Position numbers and translations under genes: made by a program
Notes under the pieces: model-generated
Database searches by the model: none
Seen by the model: the letters and a program-made list of their open reading frames with translations, nothing else
What the model was told of the DNA's origin: nothing
Shown here: piece by piece, positions 16,770 through 24,551 of the stretch
How positions within the stretch are numbered: the stretch's first letter is position 1
Layout of the letters: every line of letters begins with the position of its first letter
From: an uncultured Clostridia bacterium
GTDB taxonomy: Bacteria; Bacillota; Clostridia; TANB77; CAG-508
DNA: 64,000 nucleotides
Assembly: GCA_934178475.1 (NCBI GenBank)
Contig: CAKPQH010000001.1
Location: 1 to 64,000, forward strand
Reading direction: 5' to 3'

Positions 16770-18014
16770 TTACTTTATATATAGTGATAGGCGAACGTGA
16801 ATACTAAAAATAGGAACATCTGGATCATAAGAATCACGAAAACTAGGTGAATAACTTATGCCACCACCACTACAAGTACCAGCACGTATAATTCTTCCTC
16901 TTTCATCCCCTTCTAAGGTCCATTCTCCTTGTCCATTTCCATAAAAGTTACAAACTTTATTTATTATATCATTAGTTGAATATCCTGTTCCAACTATCGT
17001 TCCTGTCTTTTGCATCCATATCATCATTGCATCATATTGACTTCCCCATATCATACTACTTTCTACACTGTTTAATCCATTATCTTTTGCCATAGTCCTT
17101 TGTTTATTGTATAATCCATACCACATATTTGTATCCGAATCTGATGGATCAGCTCTTTTTATATTATTTTCTGTTTTTGATTCATCTTTTGATACTGCTA
17201 TCTTACTTACATTATCTATTCCTGTTTCATATCTTCCTACATAAAATCCGCCATATTTTGCTACACTTTTTACCATGTTGTTATACTCATCTTGCATGTC
17301 TTTTCCAAATGCTTTTGCATCACTATAATTCCCTGCTAAATTATAATATTCGGCATCAAACCCTGTTTCTACTATCGTATCCATTAATGCAACGTTTCCC
17401 GTTATTAAACTTGGTTCTTTTCGCCCTGTTGTTCCTACTCCATTTCTTGATAAATCATATACTTTTTGATTTTCTATTGTCTGATCTAAATCATACAATA
17501 TTCCTTGATAATTTTCTGTTTCTCCTATTTTTCTTGCCATTGGTGCATATGTTCCAACTGTTATTGCTGTTTTCCCATCATATATTGCATTTGGTACTGG
17601 CACCCATACAAACTCATTTCCATTTTTATCTATTACTACTAGTCCAGTATCTATTTTTTGTTCTTCTGTTACACCTGATACTTTAAATCCTCTTGGAATT
17701 ATTGCCTCTTTATTTACTGTACTTGTATTATCAACATATTTGGTCATTTTTGGTAATTCTGTTGTTAATTTAGATACATCAGTAACTGTTTCTATTGTTT
17801 CATACTCCATCATATTTTCCATTGCTGCCATTTGACTACTTTCTTTGTCTTGAGCGCTCTTTTGTGCATCTTTTGCACCTGTTGCTTTCTTTAGTATTCC
17901 ATCTTGACTTGATATCATTGTTATTGATACTCCTGCTAAGATTAGTAATACTATTATTGTTATTACTAATGCAATTAATGTTATTCCTTTTTTGTTTCTT
18001 AATTTGTTTTTCAT
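16770..18014 (-). CDS. prepilin-like surface protein with C-type-lectin/FGE-type C-terminal domain
   Basis: 414 residues. A class III-like prepilin leader NKKGITLIALVITIIVLLIL has the cleavage site after Gly10, but position +5 is Ala where pilins usually carry Glu. A helical stalk (about 35-75) follows, then an extracellular domain with FVWVPVP, GGFYVGRYETG, WGSQYDAMMIWM and a C-terminal SIHVRLSLYIK. This matches the formylglycine-generating-enzyme/C-type-lectin fold. Such prepilin-lectin fusions are common multi-copy surface proteins in uncultured gut Clostridia. No pilus assembly genes are in this window, so processing would need a distant PilD/PilB set. Expression probably passes through the leader and terminator at 18139-18343. 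Confidence 0.75.
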   Translation of the reverse strand: MKNKLRNKKGITLIALVITIIVLLILAGVSITMISSQDGILKKATGAKDAQKSAQDKESSQMAAMENMMEYETIETVTDVSKLTTELPKMTKYVDNTSTVNKEAIIPRGFKVSGVTEEQKIDTGLVVIDKNGNEFVWVPVPNAIYDGKTAITVGTYAPMARKIGETENYQGILYDLDQTIENQKVYDLSRNGVGTTGRKEPSLITGNVALMDTIVETGFDAEYYNLAGNYSDAKAFGKDMQDEYNNMVKSVAKYGGFYVGRYETGIDNVSKIAVSKDESKTENNIKRADPSDSDTNMWYGLYNKQRTMAKDNGLNSVESSMIWGSQYDAMMIWMQKTGTIVGTGYSTNDIINKVCNFYGNGQGEWTLEGDERGRIIRAGTCSGGGISYSPSFRDSYDPDVPIFSIHVRLSLYIK

Positions 18015-18138
18015 TTCTATTTTATCCTCCTTTTATTTTTTATTATTTTTAATTTATCATTTTTATTATTTATTTTACAGTGATTATTATTCATACTTCT
18101 TTCTTCTCTATCCTCCTTTCTTTTTGAGAAAAACACAA

Positions 18139-18188
18139 AAATAAGACTTCAAACCTATTACCATTTTGGTAATAAGCTAGTCTTATTT
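18139..18188 (-). terminator. strong terminator/attenuator between the short leader ORF and the prepilin-like gene
   Basis: Outer arms AAATAAGACT / AGTCTTATTT (10 bp) and inner arms TATTACC / GGTAATA (7 bp, loop ATTTT), followed on the minus strand by T5GTGT5. It lies upstream of the prepilin gene and downstream of a promoter and a 23-codon ORF on the same strand. Read-through would therefore set prepilin expression. It could also stop plus-strand transcripts. Confidence 0.75.
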
Positions 18189-18216
18189 CTTATATTTATT
18201 CTATTTACTTCATTTA

Positions 18217-18288
18217 CTAAATTATTGCTCTCTCTCTCTCTCTCTCTCTTAGAGCGTCAAGAGATACATTGTTTTCTATCTTTTGCAT
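18217..18288 (-). CDS. 23-codon leader ORF containing a (GA)11 tract
   Basis: ATG at 18286-18288 follows the SD TGAGGT by seven bases and lies about 25 bases downstream of a TTGACA/TAAAAT promoter. The peptide MQKIENNVSLDALR is followed by alternating Glu-Arg from the GA repeat and ends AII. A change in repeat number would shift the frame. The ORF ends 28 bases before the terminator at 18139-18188. No homology is recognised. It may be a leader peptide controlling the prepilin-like gene or a small gene in its own right. Confidence 0.5.
   Translation of the reverse strand: MQKIENNVSLDALRERERERAII
18228..18249. repeat. dinucleotide microsatellite, (CT)11 on plus strand
   Basis: Eleven uninterrupted CT units ((GA)11 on the minus strand), the only long dinucleotide tract I found in the window. 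It lies within the leader ORF, a position where slipped-strand changes would alter its reading frame. Confidence 0.9.
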
Positions 18289-18313
18289 TTTTTTACCTCA
18301 TTTCTTACTTGTA

Positions 18314-18343
18314 ATTTTAGACTTTTTTAGTTAATTTTGTCAA
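18314..18343 (-). promoter_or_regulatory. promoter of leader ORF and prepilin-like gene
   Basis: On the minus strand a perfect TTGACA (18338-18343), 18-base spacer and TAAAAT (18314-18319). A short 5' leader of about 18-20 bases with a TGAGGT ribosome site follows. Confidence 0.75.
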
Positions 18344-18372
18344 TAGAAATTTTACATTATTTTACTAATTTA

Positions 18373-18401
18373 TTGATAACAATTTTATTTTATGATAATA
18401 T
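18373..18401 (+). promoter_or_regulatory. promoter of the Nudix/pyrophosphatase/GNAT genes
   Basis: TTGATA (18373-18378), 17-base spacer, TAATAT (18396-18401), then AAAGGAG 7 bases before the ATG at 18425. It is divergent from the prepilin leader promoter 30 bases away. Confidence 0.7.
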
Positions 18402-18424
18402 CTTTGTTATAAAGGAGAAAACCT

Positions 18425-18922
18425 ATGGAAAAAAGAGATTTATATGATATGAATGGAAATTTAACTGGAGAAACTATTTATATTAACGAACAAGTTCCCA
18501 AAGATAAAAGAATTTCTGTTGTATTAGTTTTTATCGAAAATAGTAAAGGTGAATTCTTAGTTCAAAAAAGATCTGCTATAAAAACTGGAACTTATGGATT
18601 TACAGGTGGTCATCCTAAAAGTGGTGAAACCATAATTCAAGGAATGCAAACTGAAATAAAAGAAGAACTTGGATTATCTGTTTCTCAATCAGATTTAAAA
18701 CTTATAAATTCTGGTATAGATGATGAATGTTTTTACAATATATATTACATGAAAAAAGACATAGACATTTCTTCATTGACACTCCAAAAAGAAGAAGTTG
18801 ACTTTGTCAAATGGTTTACTATTGATGAAATTAACTCATTAATAAAAGATGGATTATTTTTTAAAAACCATTATGAAGCATATCAAATATTTTTAAAATT
18901 AAGAAAAGAAGGTGCTATATAA
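18425..18922 (+). CDS. Nudix hydrolase, isopentenyl-diphosphate-isomerase-like
   Basis: 165 residues. The Nudix box spans Gly62 to Leu84 (GGHPKSGE, seven residues, then TEIKEELGL). The usual Arg of REUXEE is Thr76, while the metal-binding Glu residues are kept. The N-terminal LYDMNGNLTGE is typical of the IDI-like Nudix branch (YfcD and relatives), which cleave small nucleotide-linked substrates not predictable from sequence. First of three closely packed plus-strand genes, with the next starting one base after its stop. Confidence 0.85.
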   Translation: MEKRDLYDMNGNLTGETIYINEQVPKDKRISVVLVFIENSKGEFLVQKRSAIKTGTYGFTGGHPKSGETIIQGMQTEIKEELGLSVSQSDLKLINSGIDDECFYNIYYMKKDIDISSLTLQKEEVDFVKWFTIDEINSLIKDGLFFKNHYEAYQIFLKLRKEGAI

Positions 18923-18923
18923 A

Positions 18924-19265
18924 ATGGAAAATTCTAAATCTTATATTGGCAAAACAATTGATGTTATTATTGACAGACCATTAGGCTCTTCTCACCCCAA
19001 ATATCCTTCAATGATATATCCCATAAATTATGGATATGTCCCTAACACAGTAAGTGGAGATGGAGAAGAACTTGATTGTTATATTTTAGGTGTTTTTGAA
19101 CCATTAGAAACATTTCACGGTAAATGTATAGCTATAATACACAGAACCAACAATAATGATGATAAATTAATTGTTGTTCCTGAAAACAAAAACTACTCTG
19201 ATGATGCAATTATAGCTTTGACAGAATTTCAAGAACAATATTTTGAATCTGAAATTATTAGATAG
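18924..19265 (+). CDS. small inorganic-pyrophosphatase-like protein
   Basis: 113 residues resembling a shortened family I soluble pyrophosphatase: RPLGSSHPKYP, YPINYGYVP and DGEELDCYILG correspond to the active-site segments (the last to DGDPLDVLVL). Full enzymes are about 165-180 residues, so the outer strands and C-terminal helices are missing. The start chosen is the ATG at 18924, with GAAGGTG as SD inside the Nudix gene end. An upstream in-frame TTG exists at 18912. It may hydrolyse PPi or a related phosphoanhydride released by the adjacent Nudix enzyme (inference from context). Confidence 0.7.
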   Translation: MENSKSYIGKTIDVIIDRPLGSSHPKYPSMIYPINYGYVPNTVSGDGEELDCYILGVFEPLETFHGKCIAIIHRTNNNDDKLIVVPENKNYSDDAIIALTEFQEQYFESEIIR

Positions 19266-19275
19266 GAAATAAAAA

Positions 19276-19791
19276 ATGAATATTAATCTTAGAAAATTTG
19301 ATAAAAATGATATTAATAAAATAAAATATTTTTACACTGAATGCACCGAATGGAAATTATGGGATGCCCCTTGGGAAGATTGGTCTTATGATGAAGAATA
19401 CGAAATAAAAAATAGACTTGAAAAAACAAATCATAACCCATGTTTTGAATATGAAATAATTTATAATTCACAACATGTAGGTTGGATATCTGCTTATTAT
19501 ATGACAGATGATTTTAAATGGAATAGCTTAAATAAAACAAATAAAATTGCAATAGGAATTGTAATTCCAGATACTTTTCTTAGAGGAAAAGGTATTGGTA
19601 AAGCTGCATATAAATTATATTTAGACTATTTCAAATCTTTAGGCATAAAAGAAATATACACTCAAACATGGAGTGGTAATATTCCAATGATAAATCTTGC
19701 CAAATCAATTGGATTTAAAGAAGTTAATAATTTCAAAAATCTTAGATTCGTTAGAGGCAAATATTATGATGCACTTACTTTTAAATTTTAA
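19276..19791 (+). CDS. GNAT-family N-acetyltransferase
   Basis: 171 residues. The acetyl-CoA loop is FLRGKGIGKAAY (about residues 100-111, R/QxxGxG/A type), followed by the strand EIYTQTWSGNIPMINLAKSIGF typical of RimJ/L-like and aminoglycoside-type GNATs (cited by its ends EIYTQ and KSIGF). The substrate is unknown. Third gene of the plus-strand trio, 10 bases after the pyrophosphatase-like gene. Its stop codon touches a 60-base palindrome shared with the convergent gene at 19849. Confidence 0.82.
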   Translation: MNINLRKFDKNDINKIKYFYTECTEWKLWDAPWEDWSYDEEYEIKNRLEKTNHNPCFEYEIIYNSQHVGWISAYYMTDDFKWNSLNKTNKIAIGIVIPDTFLRGKGIGKAAYKLYLDYFKSLGIKEIYTQTWSGNIPMINLAKSIGFKEVNNFKNLRFVRGKYYDALTFKF

Positions 19792-19850
19792 ATATGGGGA
19801 CGGTCCTTTTTTGAAAATACATATTTTCAAAAAAGGACCGTCCCCATATT
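19791..19850. repeat. palindromic repeat, copy B (29-bp perfect arms, 2-base loop)
   Basis: A perfect inverted repeat starting AATATGGGGACGGTCC and ending GGACCGTCCCCATATT, sharing the T6-GAAAA core of copies A and C. It exactly fills the gap between two convergent genes and includes a base of one stop codon and two bases of the other. With six-base T runs in each arm it should terminate both transcripts. Confidence 0.95.
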
Positions 19851-20283
19851 AAAATTCCAAACTACTATACTCAACAATTACAATATCATCATCTACATTT
19901 CCCTTTTTAAACTTCTCATCAACTTCTACTGTAGCAATATTATTTGTAACATCTATTAATATACCTGTTCTACCATCTTTAAGTTTTACTTTCATTTCAC
20001 TTTCTTCTAAGATATCATCTACTAAATCTGCATCTCCTTCACTATATAAAATATCACTAAGTGTTTCAACTATTTTTCTAATTTCATATCCCTCATCTGT
20101 TAACTTAGCATTGATATTATCTTTGTCCTCACCTTCTTGCAAACAATTTTCTTCGATATATTCTAACAATTCCTTTTCTAGCTCCAATACTTCTTCCTCT
20201 GTATATTCTTCATTTTCAATTACAACTCCTAAATCTTCTAATTTATCTAGTTGTTCTAATTTCAATCCCTCTTTTATATTCAT
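19849..20283 (-). CDS. small acidic hypothetical protein
   Basis: 144 residues, strongly acidic, with predicted helices in residues 1-95 (DKLEDLGVVIENEEYTEEE and following) and a short beta-rich C-terminus (VKLKDGRTGILIDVTNNIATVEV), a small barrel-like unit. I do not recognise the family. There is no signal peptide or membrane segment. It follows the FAD-dependent dehydrogenase gene by one base, so the pair is cotranscribed and probably functionally linked. Confidence 0.6.
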   Translation of the reverse strand: MNIKEGLKLEQLDKLEDLGVVIENEEYTEEEVLELEKELLEYIEENCLQEGEDKDNINAKLTDEGYEIRKIVETLSDILYSEGDADLVDDILEESEMKVKLKDGRTGILIDVTNNIATVEVDEKFKKGNVDDDIVIVEYSSLEF

Positions 20284-20284
20284 T

Positions 20285-21874
20285 TTATTCCTCCATTTTA
20301 TATACTTTTACAATATTTTTTGCAACTTTAATTCCATCTATTGCTGCTGACATAATTCCTCCTGCATATCCAGCTCCCTCACCACAAGGATAAATTCCTT
20401 TTATATTTGATACTCCATCATTATCTCTTACAATCCTTACTGGAGATGATGTTCTACTTTCGACCGCTGCCAAAATTGCATCATTATCTGAAAATCCTTT
20501 TATTTTACTATCAAAATTATCTATCCCTTCTTTTAATGCCTCTGTAATAAAATCAGGCAAAATTTCATTTATATTAGAAAACTCATAACTTCCTTTAAAT
20601 ATAGGTCTTACAGATTTGAACTCTTTTGATTTTATATTTTGTTTAAAATCACCATATAACTGAATAGGAATCTTTCCATTTCCTTTTTCATATGCAACCT
20701 TTTCTAGTTTTTCTTGAAATTCCATTCCTGATAATATATTTTCTCCAAAATCTTCTGGCGAAACAGTTACAACAATAGCAGAATTTGCATTTTCAGTATT
20801 TCTTTCATGATTGCTCATTCCATTTATAGCAAGTCTATTCTTCTCTGATGATGCATTTACTACAAAACCTCCTGGACACATACAAAATGAATATACTCCT
20901 CTTCCTTTACTAGTTCTATATGTTAATTTATAATCAGCAACTGGAAGCTTATTTTTATACCTTTCTCCATATTGATTATTATTTATAGTTTCTTGTTTAT
21001 GCTGAATACGAACACCAACAGCGAATGGTTTTGGTTCCATATATATTTTATTCTCTTTTAACATTTTGAAAGTATCTCTTGCACTATGCCCTATTGCTAA
21101 AACAACAACATCGGTTTTTATAATTTCATCATTATTAATAACAATTTCTTTTACTTTATTATCTTCATATTTTATATCTGTTAAACAAGAATTATATTTT
21201 ATTATTCCTCCGTTTTCTATAATCTTATTTCTTATATTTTTAACAACTTCTCTTAACAAATCTGTCCCAATATGAGGTTTATTTATATATAAAATTTCTT
21301 CGGGAGCACCTGCTTCTACAAATATTTTCAAAACTTCTCTACCTATAAAATCTGAATCTTTTATAGAAGTATTTAGTTTTCCATCAGAAAATGTTCCAGC
21401 TCCTCCTTCTCCAAATTGTACATTAGAGTTTTCATTCAAAATTCCTTTATTCCAAAATTTCTCAACTGTCTTTACTCTATCTTCTACTTTTTCTCCTCTT
21501 TCTATAACTATTGGTTTATATCCATTTTCTGCTAGCATATATGCACCAAATAATCCTGCAGGTCCTGCCCCAACTATTACTGGTCTATTTTCTAATAAAA
21601 TATTCCCTGTACATTTAAAATCAAACTTCTCTATTGGAGCTTTCAATATATCTTTTGATTTATTCTTCTTTAATATTTTTTCTTCATTTACAACTTCTAC
21701 ATCAACTTCATAAATAAAGAAAATATTCTCTTTTTTTCTTGCATCAATTGATTTCTTTTTTATAATAACATTAGAAATTTCTTCTTCCTTTATACTAACT
21801 TTTTTTGATATGTATTTATTTAATTCTCCATTCCCAACATCAATAGGCACTTTTATTTGCCTTACTCTAATCAT
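20285..21874 (-). CDS. FAD-dependent dehydrogenase (COG2509 family)
   Basis: 529 residues. Residues about 1-90 form an N-terminal RNA-binding-like domain (MIRVRQIKVPID onward). The dinucleotide fold is VIVGAGPAGLFGAYML near 98-113, then VIERGEKVEDR. Mid-protein VQFGEGGAGTFSDGKLNT and the C-terminal YPCGEGAGYAGGIMSAAIDG are signatures of this widespread clostridial flavoprotein. The physiological substrate is unknown. It sits in a minus-strand run with an HI0933-type flavoprotein 15 bases upstream and the acidic protein downstream. Confidence 0.85.
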   Translation of the reverse strand: MIRVRQIKVPIDVGNGELNKYISKKVSIKEEEISNVIIKKKSIDARKKENIFFIYEVDVEVVNEEKILKKNKSKDILKAPIEKFDFKCTGNILLENRPVIVGAGPAGLFGAYMLAENGYKPIVIERGEKVEDRVKTVEKFWNKGILNENSNVQFGEGGAGTFSDGKLNTSIKDSDFIGREVLKIFVEAGAPEEILYINKPHIGTDLLREVVKNIRNKIIENGGIIKYNSCLTDIKYEDNKVKEIVINNDEIIKTDVVVLAIGHSARDTFKMLKENKIYMEPKPFAVGVRIQHKQETINNNQYGERYKNKLPVADYKLTYRTSKGRGVYSFCMCPGGFVVNASSEKNRLAINGMSNHERNTENANSAIVVTVSPEDFGENILSGMEFQEKLEKVAYEKGNGKIPIQLYGDFKQNIKSKEFKSVRPIFKGSYEFSNINEILPDFITEALKEGIDNFDSKIKGFSDNDAILAAVESRTSSPVRIVRDNDGVSNIKGIYPCGEGAGYAGGIMSAAIDGIKVAKNIVKVYKMEE

Positions 21875-21889
21875 ATACTTTTACTCCTC

Positions 21890-23110
21890 TTATACACTTT
21901 TTCCGGCAATCATTCCCGTTATCCAAGCCCATTCTAAGTTATATCCTCCACAGTCTCCATTGACATCCAAAAGTTCACCCACTATAAATAAATCTTGAAC
22001 TTTTTTGCTCTCCATTGTTAATAAATTCATTTCTTTTAAAGATACTCCCCCTGAACACACTTGAGCTTTATCAAAAGAATTGCTTCCTGTAATATCTATT
22101 TTCAAATCAACAATCATTCTAGCAAACTCTATTTTTTCTTTTTCTGATAAATTATTCCAAACTAAACTTTCATCTACATTTGCTTCTTTCAAAAGAATAT
22201 CAACTAGTTTTTTGTTCAAAACTCCATACAACAATTCACATATTGTTCTATCTTGTATCCTTTCATTTCTCATATCCATCCATTTAACAAAATCTTCTTT
22301 TTCATTTAATCCTATATTAAATAAAAAATTTATTTTAACTTGTTCTTTATTTCCTTTATCCAATCCTCTTATTGCCATTCCACTCAAATTAAATACACAT
22401 ATACCACTTATTCCATAATCTGTAAGTTGAATTTCACCAACATCTTCAATTTTCTTTATTCCATTTTCATAAAGTTCTACTTTTGCATCAGCTCTAATTC
22501 CATTCCATTTTTTAAAGAATTTTTCTTTTCCCTTTAATTGTACTAATGCAGGAAGTGGTTTTACTATATTAATTCCAAACTCTTCACATAATTTATATCC
22601 ATTTGCATCATAATCATTTTTTAAAGCTGCTTTAGATCCACATGCTAAAATTACTTTATCAGCATATATTTTTTCTTCAGAATTGAATATCACAAATTTC
22701 TGACCCTCTTTTGTTATATTTTGGACATTAGTTTCCGTCTTTATTTCTACATTCGACATCTGTGCTTCTTTTAATAATGCATCCCTTACTGTAACTGCTT
22801 GATTTGAAAGAGGATAATAATATCCATTTTTTATTTTAGGCTCTATTCCTATATCATAAAAAAAATCTAATATTTCATTTTGATTTTCCTTATTAATTAC
22901 ATCTTTTATTCGTTCATTTTCCACACTTTTAAAATGTTCTATATTTTGATCACTATTAAAATAATTACATCTACCATTACCAGTTGCAAGTATTTTTTTC
23001 CCAACTACTTCTTTTTTTTCTAATATTAAAACATCATTTCTATTTCTTGCTGCATATATTGCAGCAACAAGTCCTGATGCTCCTCCACCAACTATTACAA
23101 CTTTACTCAT
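21890..23110 (-). CDS. HI0933/YhiN-type NAD(P)/FAD-dependent oxidoreductase
   Basis: 406 residues with N-terminal VVIVGGGASGLVAAIYAARN FAD-binding fold, ATGNGRCNYFN motif and a C-terminal GELLDVNGDCGGYNLEWAW block, all diagnostic of the HI0933 (BaiN/YhiN) family. Members are annotated as aminoacetone oxidase-like, and BaiN has been tied to bile-acid reduction, but the function here is open. The start is placed at the ATG at 23108-23110, six bases after AAAAAGGAA. An ATG six codons upstream has no SD. It leads the operon with the COG2509 dehydrogenase. Confidence 0.85.
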   Translation of the reverse strand: MSKVVIVGGGASGLVAAIYAARNRNDVLILEKKEVVGKKILATGNGRCNYFNSDQNIEHFKSVENERIKDVINKENQNEILDFFYDIGIEPKIKNGYYYPLSNQAVTVRDALLKEAQMSNVEIKTETNVQNITKEGQKFVIFNSEEKIYADKVILACGSKAALKNDYDANGYKLCEEFGINIVKPLPALVQLKGKEKFFKKWNGIRADAKVELYENGIKKIEDVGEIQLTDYGISGICVFNLSGMAIRGLDKGNKEQVKINFLFNIGLNEKEDFVKWMDMRNERIQDRTICELLYGVLNKKLVDILLKEANVDESLVWNNLSEKEKIEFARMIVDLKIDITGSNSFDKAQVCSGGVSLKEMNLLTMESKKVQDLFIVGELLDVNGDCGGYNLEWAWITGMIAGKSV

Positions 23111-23253
23111 TTCTTTTTCCTTTTTCATTAATTTACTTTATATATTTTAGCATAAAAGCATATAAAACTCAACTTTTATGGTTATACTTACTATTTCACA
23201 TATAAAAATCAACTTTTCGCATAATTTATTACCATTTTTTTCCAATTGTGTGG

Positions 23254-23259
23254 TATAAT
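23254..23259 (+). promoter_or_regulatory. extended -10 promoter of small gene 23293
   Basis: TGTGTGG precedes TATAAT (23254-23259), i.e. a TGG-TATAAT extended -10. No good -35 is seen. The same TGGTATAATAA string occurs before the genes at 24552 and 34088. Confidence 0.55.
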
Positions 23260-23292
23260 AAGATGTATTTTAAATTTAGGAGGCATAAAAAA

Positions 23293-23463
23293 ATGAGAAA
23301 CACACATCTTGAAGCTTTACGGAACATGGTTAAAAATAACGGTATAAGTTATACCGTGCAATATTTATCATCATTGCCTGATGAAGAAAAAGCAAATTAC
23401 AGTTTCGCTTATAATTCTGGATACGTTATTTTCTCTCTTTTAGTTCATTTATGCGATAACTAA
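23293..23463 (+). CDS. 56-residue hypothetical protein
   Basis: ATG at 23293 follows TAGGAGGCATAAAAAA, an ideal SD, downstream of an extended -10 promoter and upstream of a terminator, so a small real gene is well supported. The protein is MRNTHLEALRNMVKNNG, then ISYTVQYLSSLPDEEK and a hydrophobic end YVIFSLLVHLCDN. A helix-loop-helix is likely, with no recognised family. Codon choice (ACG, CCG-free, GTG) is slightly less AT-biased than its neighbours. Transcribed alone between two minus-strand genes. Confidence 0.65.
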   Translation: MRNTHLEALRNMVKNNGISYTVQYLSSLPDEEKANYSFAYNSGYVIFSLLVHLCDN

Positions 23464-23475
23464 AAGAAAATTTTA

Positions 23476-23500
23476 CACTTCAACTTATATAGCTGAAGTG
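23476..23500 (+). terminator. terminator of small gene 23293
   Basis: CACTTCA / TGAAGTG stem (7 bp, extendable past one mismatch) followed by T5CT6, twelve bases after the stop codon. A and T runs on both sides allow it to serve the convergent yitT-like gene too. Confidence 0.75.
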
Positions 23501-23510
23501 TTTTTCTTTT

Positions 23511-24365
23511 TTATTTAAATCCTACTCCTAATACTTCCCTTGAATTAGTTATTATTATAAAAGCATTTTTATCTATTTTTTTTACTAACTGTTTCACACT
23601 TGCAACATCTCTTCTTCCAACAGCACAAATCAAAACTAACTTCTCATTATTTTTATACATTCCTTTTCCATATAATCCAGTAACTCCTCTTCTTATTTCC
23701 ATTTGTATTTGTTTTGATATTTCCTCACTTTTATCTGAAATAATCACTAACAATTTAGTAAAATAAATTCCTTCAAAAACAATATCAATCATTAGTCCCA
23801 TCAAGTATATTGCTATTGCAGAATATAAACCAATCTCTATTTTCTTTAAAAAGACAACATTTAAAGCTACTATAATAAAATCCATACTAGTTATAATTTT
23901 TCCCATTCTTGCTTTAGGATTATAACTTTTAACCAAATTTGTTACTAAATCAGACCCCCCTGTTGAAGAATGAAACTTTAATATAATAGCTGTTCCTATC
24001 CCCGTTAAAATTCCTCCATATACACATGCTAGTATTTTATCATTTGTAAGAGGTTCGAACTTATCAAAAAAATCTATAAATATAGATAATGTTACTGTAC
24101 CAATTAACGATTTAACAAAAAATTTCTTTCCAATTCTATATAAAGACAAAATAAACAATGGTATATTTAAAACTAATATAGTTGTTCCCATTGGTATATT
24201 GAATAAATAATATATTATAGTTGCAACTCCAGAAAATCCTCCTGAAGATAATTCATTAGGAAGTAAAAAAAATGCAGTTGCAAACGCCATTACAATTGCT
24301 CCTATTATTGTTCCTAAACATTCTTTCACAAAATTAATAATATCTTTACTTTTTATAAAATTCAT
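23511..24365 (-). CDS. YitT-family membrane protein with DUF2179 cytosolic domain
   Basis: 284 residues: five hydrophobic segments (about 15-190, GTIIGAIVMAFATAFFLLP at the start, SSTGGSDLVTNLV in the middle), then a cytosolic DUF2179 domain (about 215-284) with GVTGLYGKGMYKNNEKLVL and the ending NSREVLGVGFK. This is the standard YitT/YpjC/YqfU layout. The family is widespread in Firmicutes and its function is unproven. Transcribed alone, convergent with the 56-residue gene. Confidence 0.85.
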   Translation of the reverse strand: MNFIKSKDIINFVKECLGTIIGAIVMAFATAFFLLPNELSSGGFSGVATIIYYLFNIPMGTTILVLNIPLFILSLYRIGKKFFVKSLIGTVTLSIFIDFFDKFEPLTNDKILACVYGGILTGIGTAIILKFHSSTGGSDLVTNLVKSYNPKARMGKIITSMDFIIVALNVVFLKKIEIGLYSAIAIYLMGLMIDIVFEGIYFTKLLVIISDKSEEISKQIQMEIRRGVTGLYGKGMYKNNEKLVLICAVGRRDVASVKQLVKKIDKNAFIIITNSREVLGVGFK

Positions 24366-24436
24366 ATATAAATCTCCTGTTGTTATTTTTTACTAAGTCT
24401 CATTTTTTATACATAAATTTTACCAACTAAGCCAAT

Positions 24437-24465
24437 TTGAACTTTATGTAAATTTATGGTATAAT
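24437..24465 (+). promoter_or_regulatory. promoter of gene 24552
   Basis: TTGAAC (24437-24442), 17-base spacer ending TATGG, and perfect TATAAT (24460-24465) with an extended TGG. A roughly 80-base untranslated leader follows before the ATG at 24552. Confidence 0.8.
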
Positions 24466-24551
24466 AAATATGGCAAATAGTTATAATTCCAATTATTTTG
24501 GCTTTATGATTTTTTGACTAAAATTTATTTTAAAAATTGGAGGTTTGCACT

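Noticed and set aside
16770..17130. Target of a diversity-generating retroelement
   Set aside because: The fold is right, but there is no reverse transcriptase, template repeat or adenine-rich variable codon pattern in the window.
17129..17686. Long plus-strand ORF of 185 codons opposite the prepilin-like gene
   Set aside because: Leu/His/Phe-rich composition typical of an antisense shadow, with no SD or promoter. The minus-strand frame has clear domains.
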